Shown here piece by piece: positions 63,642 to 64,000 of a stretch of 64,000 nt of DNA. Every line of letters starts with the position of its first letter. Positions within the stretch are counted from its first letter, which is position 1. Below the pieces are notes generated by a model. That model saw only the letters and a program-made list of their open reading frames with translations. It was not told where the DNA came from and did no database searches. A program made the position numbers and the translations under genes. Origin of the DNA: Allacma fusca (taxonomy: Eukaryota > Arthropoda > Collembola > Symphypleona > Sminthuridae); NCBI GenBank assembly GCA_947179485.1, contig OX359245.1:19703067-19767066 (forward strand), given 5' to 3'.

Positions 63642-64000
63642 GTATGGATTTCTCAAAGTTAACTAAATTTTGACCTGGCCATGAGTGTATTTAACACATG
63701 CGGCGACGGAAAAAAATAATAATGAAAAATTAGGGATTTTTCAGAGGGAGATACAGTATGTACGTTCTGGCCTAAAAGTTGCACTTGCATGACTTCAAGG
63801 CGCTGTTTCTATAAAATAAAATTGAAAACAACTCAAATTCGAAATACACTACATAGCCAATTTGACCTTCAATTAGATTTGATATACTTAAAGTTCAGAT
63901 TTTGAAAATAGAGTATAACACGGTTCAGTTGCGAAATTGCCTAATCTCAAAAGCGGTTCGTGCAGTGTACAAATAAATGTTCTTCACAGGTCATCCGAAC
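63642..64000 (+). other. Intron 2 of the EDEM2-like gene, running off the window
   Basis: It starts with donor GTATGG at 63642. No continuation of the GH47 frame was found before base 64000; the acceptor-like TTCTTCACAG near the edge is not followed by family sequence. Confidence 0.6.

Noticed and set aside
63981..64000. Possible third EDEM exon after TTCTTCACAG
   Set aside because: The following bases do not continue the family's expected sequence in the required phase.
1..64000. CRISPR arrays, bacterial operons, tRNA or rRNA genes
   Set aside because: The sequence is clearly eukaryotic, and no cloverleaf B-box or rRNA-like stretch was seen on either strand.

Overview
This window looks like the nuclear genome of an arthropod, probably a hexapod. 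It is AT-rich, genes are split by mostly short GT-AG introns, and the gene set includes an apterous/Lhx2/9-type LIM-homeobox gene, a ZAD-like C2H2 zinc-finger gene (a class most expanded in insects and relatives), a Ly6/quiver-type GPI protein, GLE1, NOP56 and an EDEM. It also carries decayed LINEs, hAT-type miniature elements and many microsatellites. I cannot name the species.

Region 1-8.4 kb is the most unusual part. On the minus strand lies a very large protein-primed family B DNA polymerase frame of the Polinton/Maverick and adintovirus kind. It stays open for 3.4 kb and leaves the window inside its catalytic motif C. Just upstream, on the same strand, is a five-exon gene for an acidic protein with a C2H2-like finger. 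A short divergent intergenic stretch separates these from two spliced plus-strand genes (386 and 212 aa) that I do not recognise. The compact, divergent layout next to the polymerase suggests a virus-like integrated element whose other genes lie left of base 1. The last exon of the acidic gene is open in two frames. One stops exactly at a consensus splice donor, and the other would run in phase through a 113-base intron into the polymerase.

Region 9-15.6 kb is a transposon graveyard. It holds a reverse-transcriptase fragment on plus, a frameshifted LINE on minus, a decayed proline-rich reading frame split by a 977-bp hAT-type element with perfect 8-bp target duplication, and a 55-bp tandem triplication. 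Region 17.7-19.7 kb (minus) is a three-exon Ly6-type gene. At 28.3-29.1 kb is a single-exon, divergent phospholipid scramblase. Two hairpin-forming repeats lie between these genes.

Region 34.6-40.1 kb (plus) is a six-exon LIM-homeobox gene whose exon phases all agree. About 11 kb of non-coding DNA follows, with clustered (CT)n, (GT)n and (GA)n tracts and a degenerate pyrimidine-rich minisatellite near 49.8 kb.

Region 51-64 kb is a dense housekeeping cluster: a ZAD-like/C2H2 zinc-finger gene (plus), GLE1 (minus), two copies of a small hAT-type element, NOP56 (plus), and the first two coding exons of an EDEM2-like gene (plus) that runs off the right edge. I reconstructed these spliced genes by hand; exon phases matched at every junction except one in GLE1, where I could not settle a single base.
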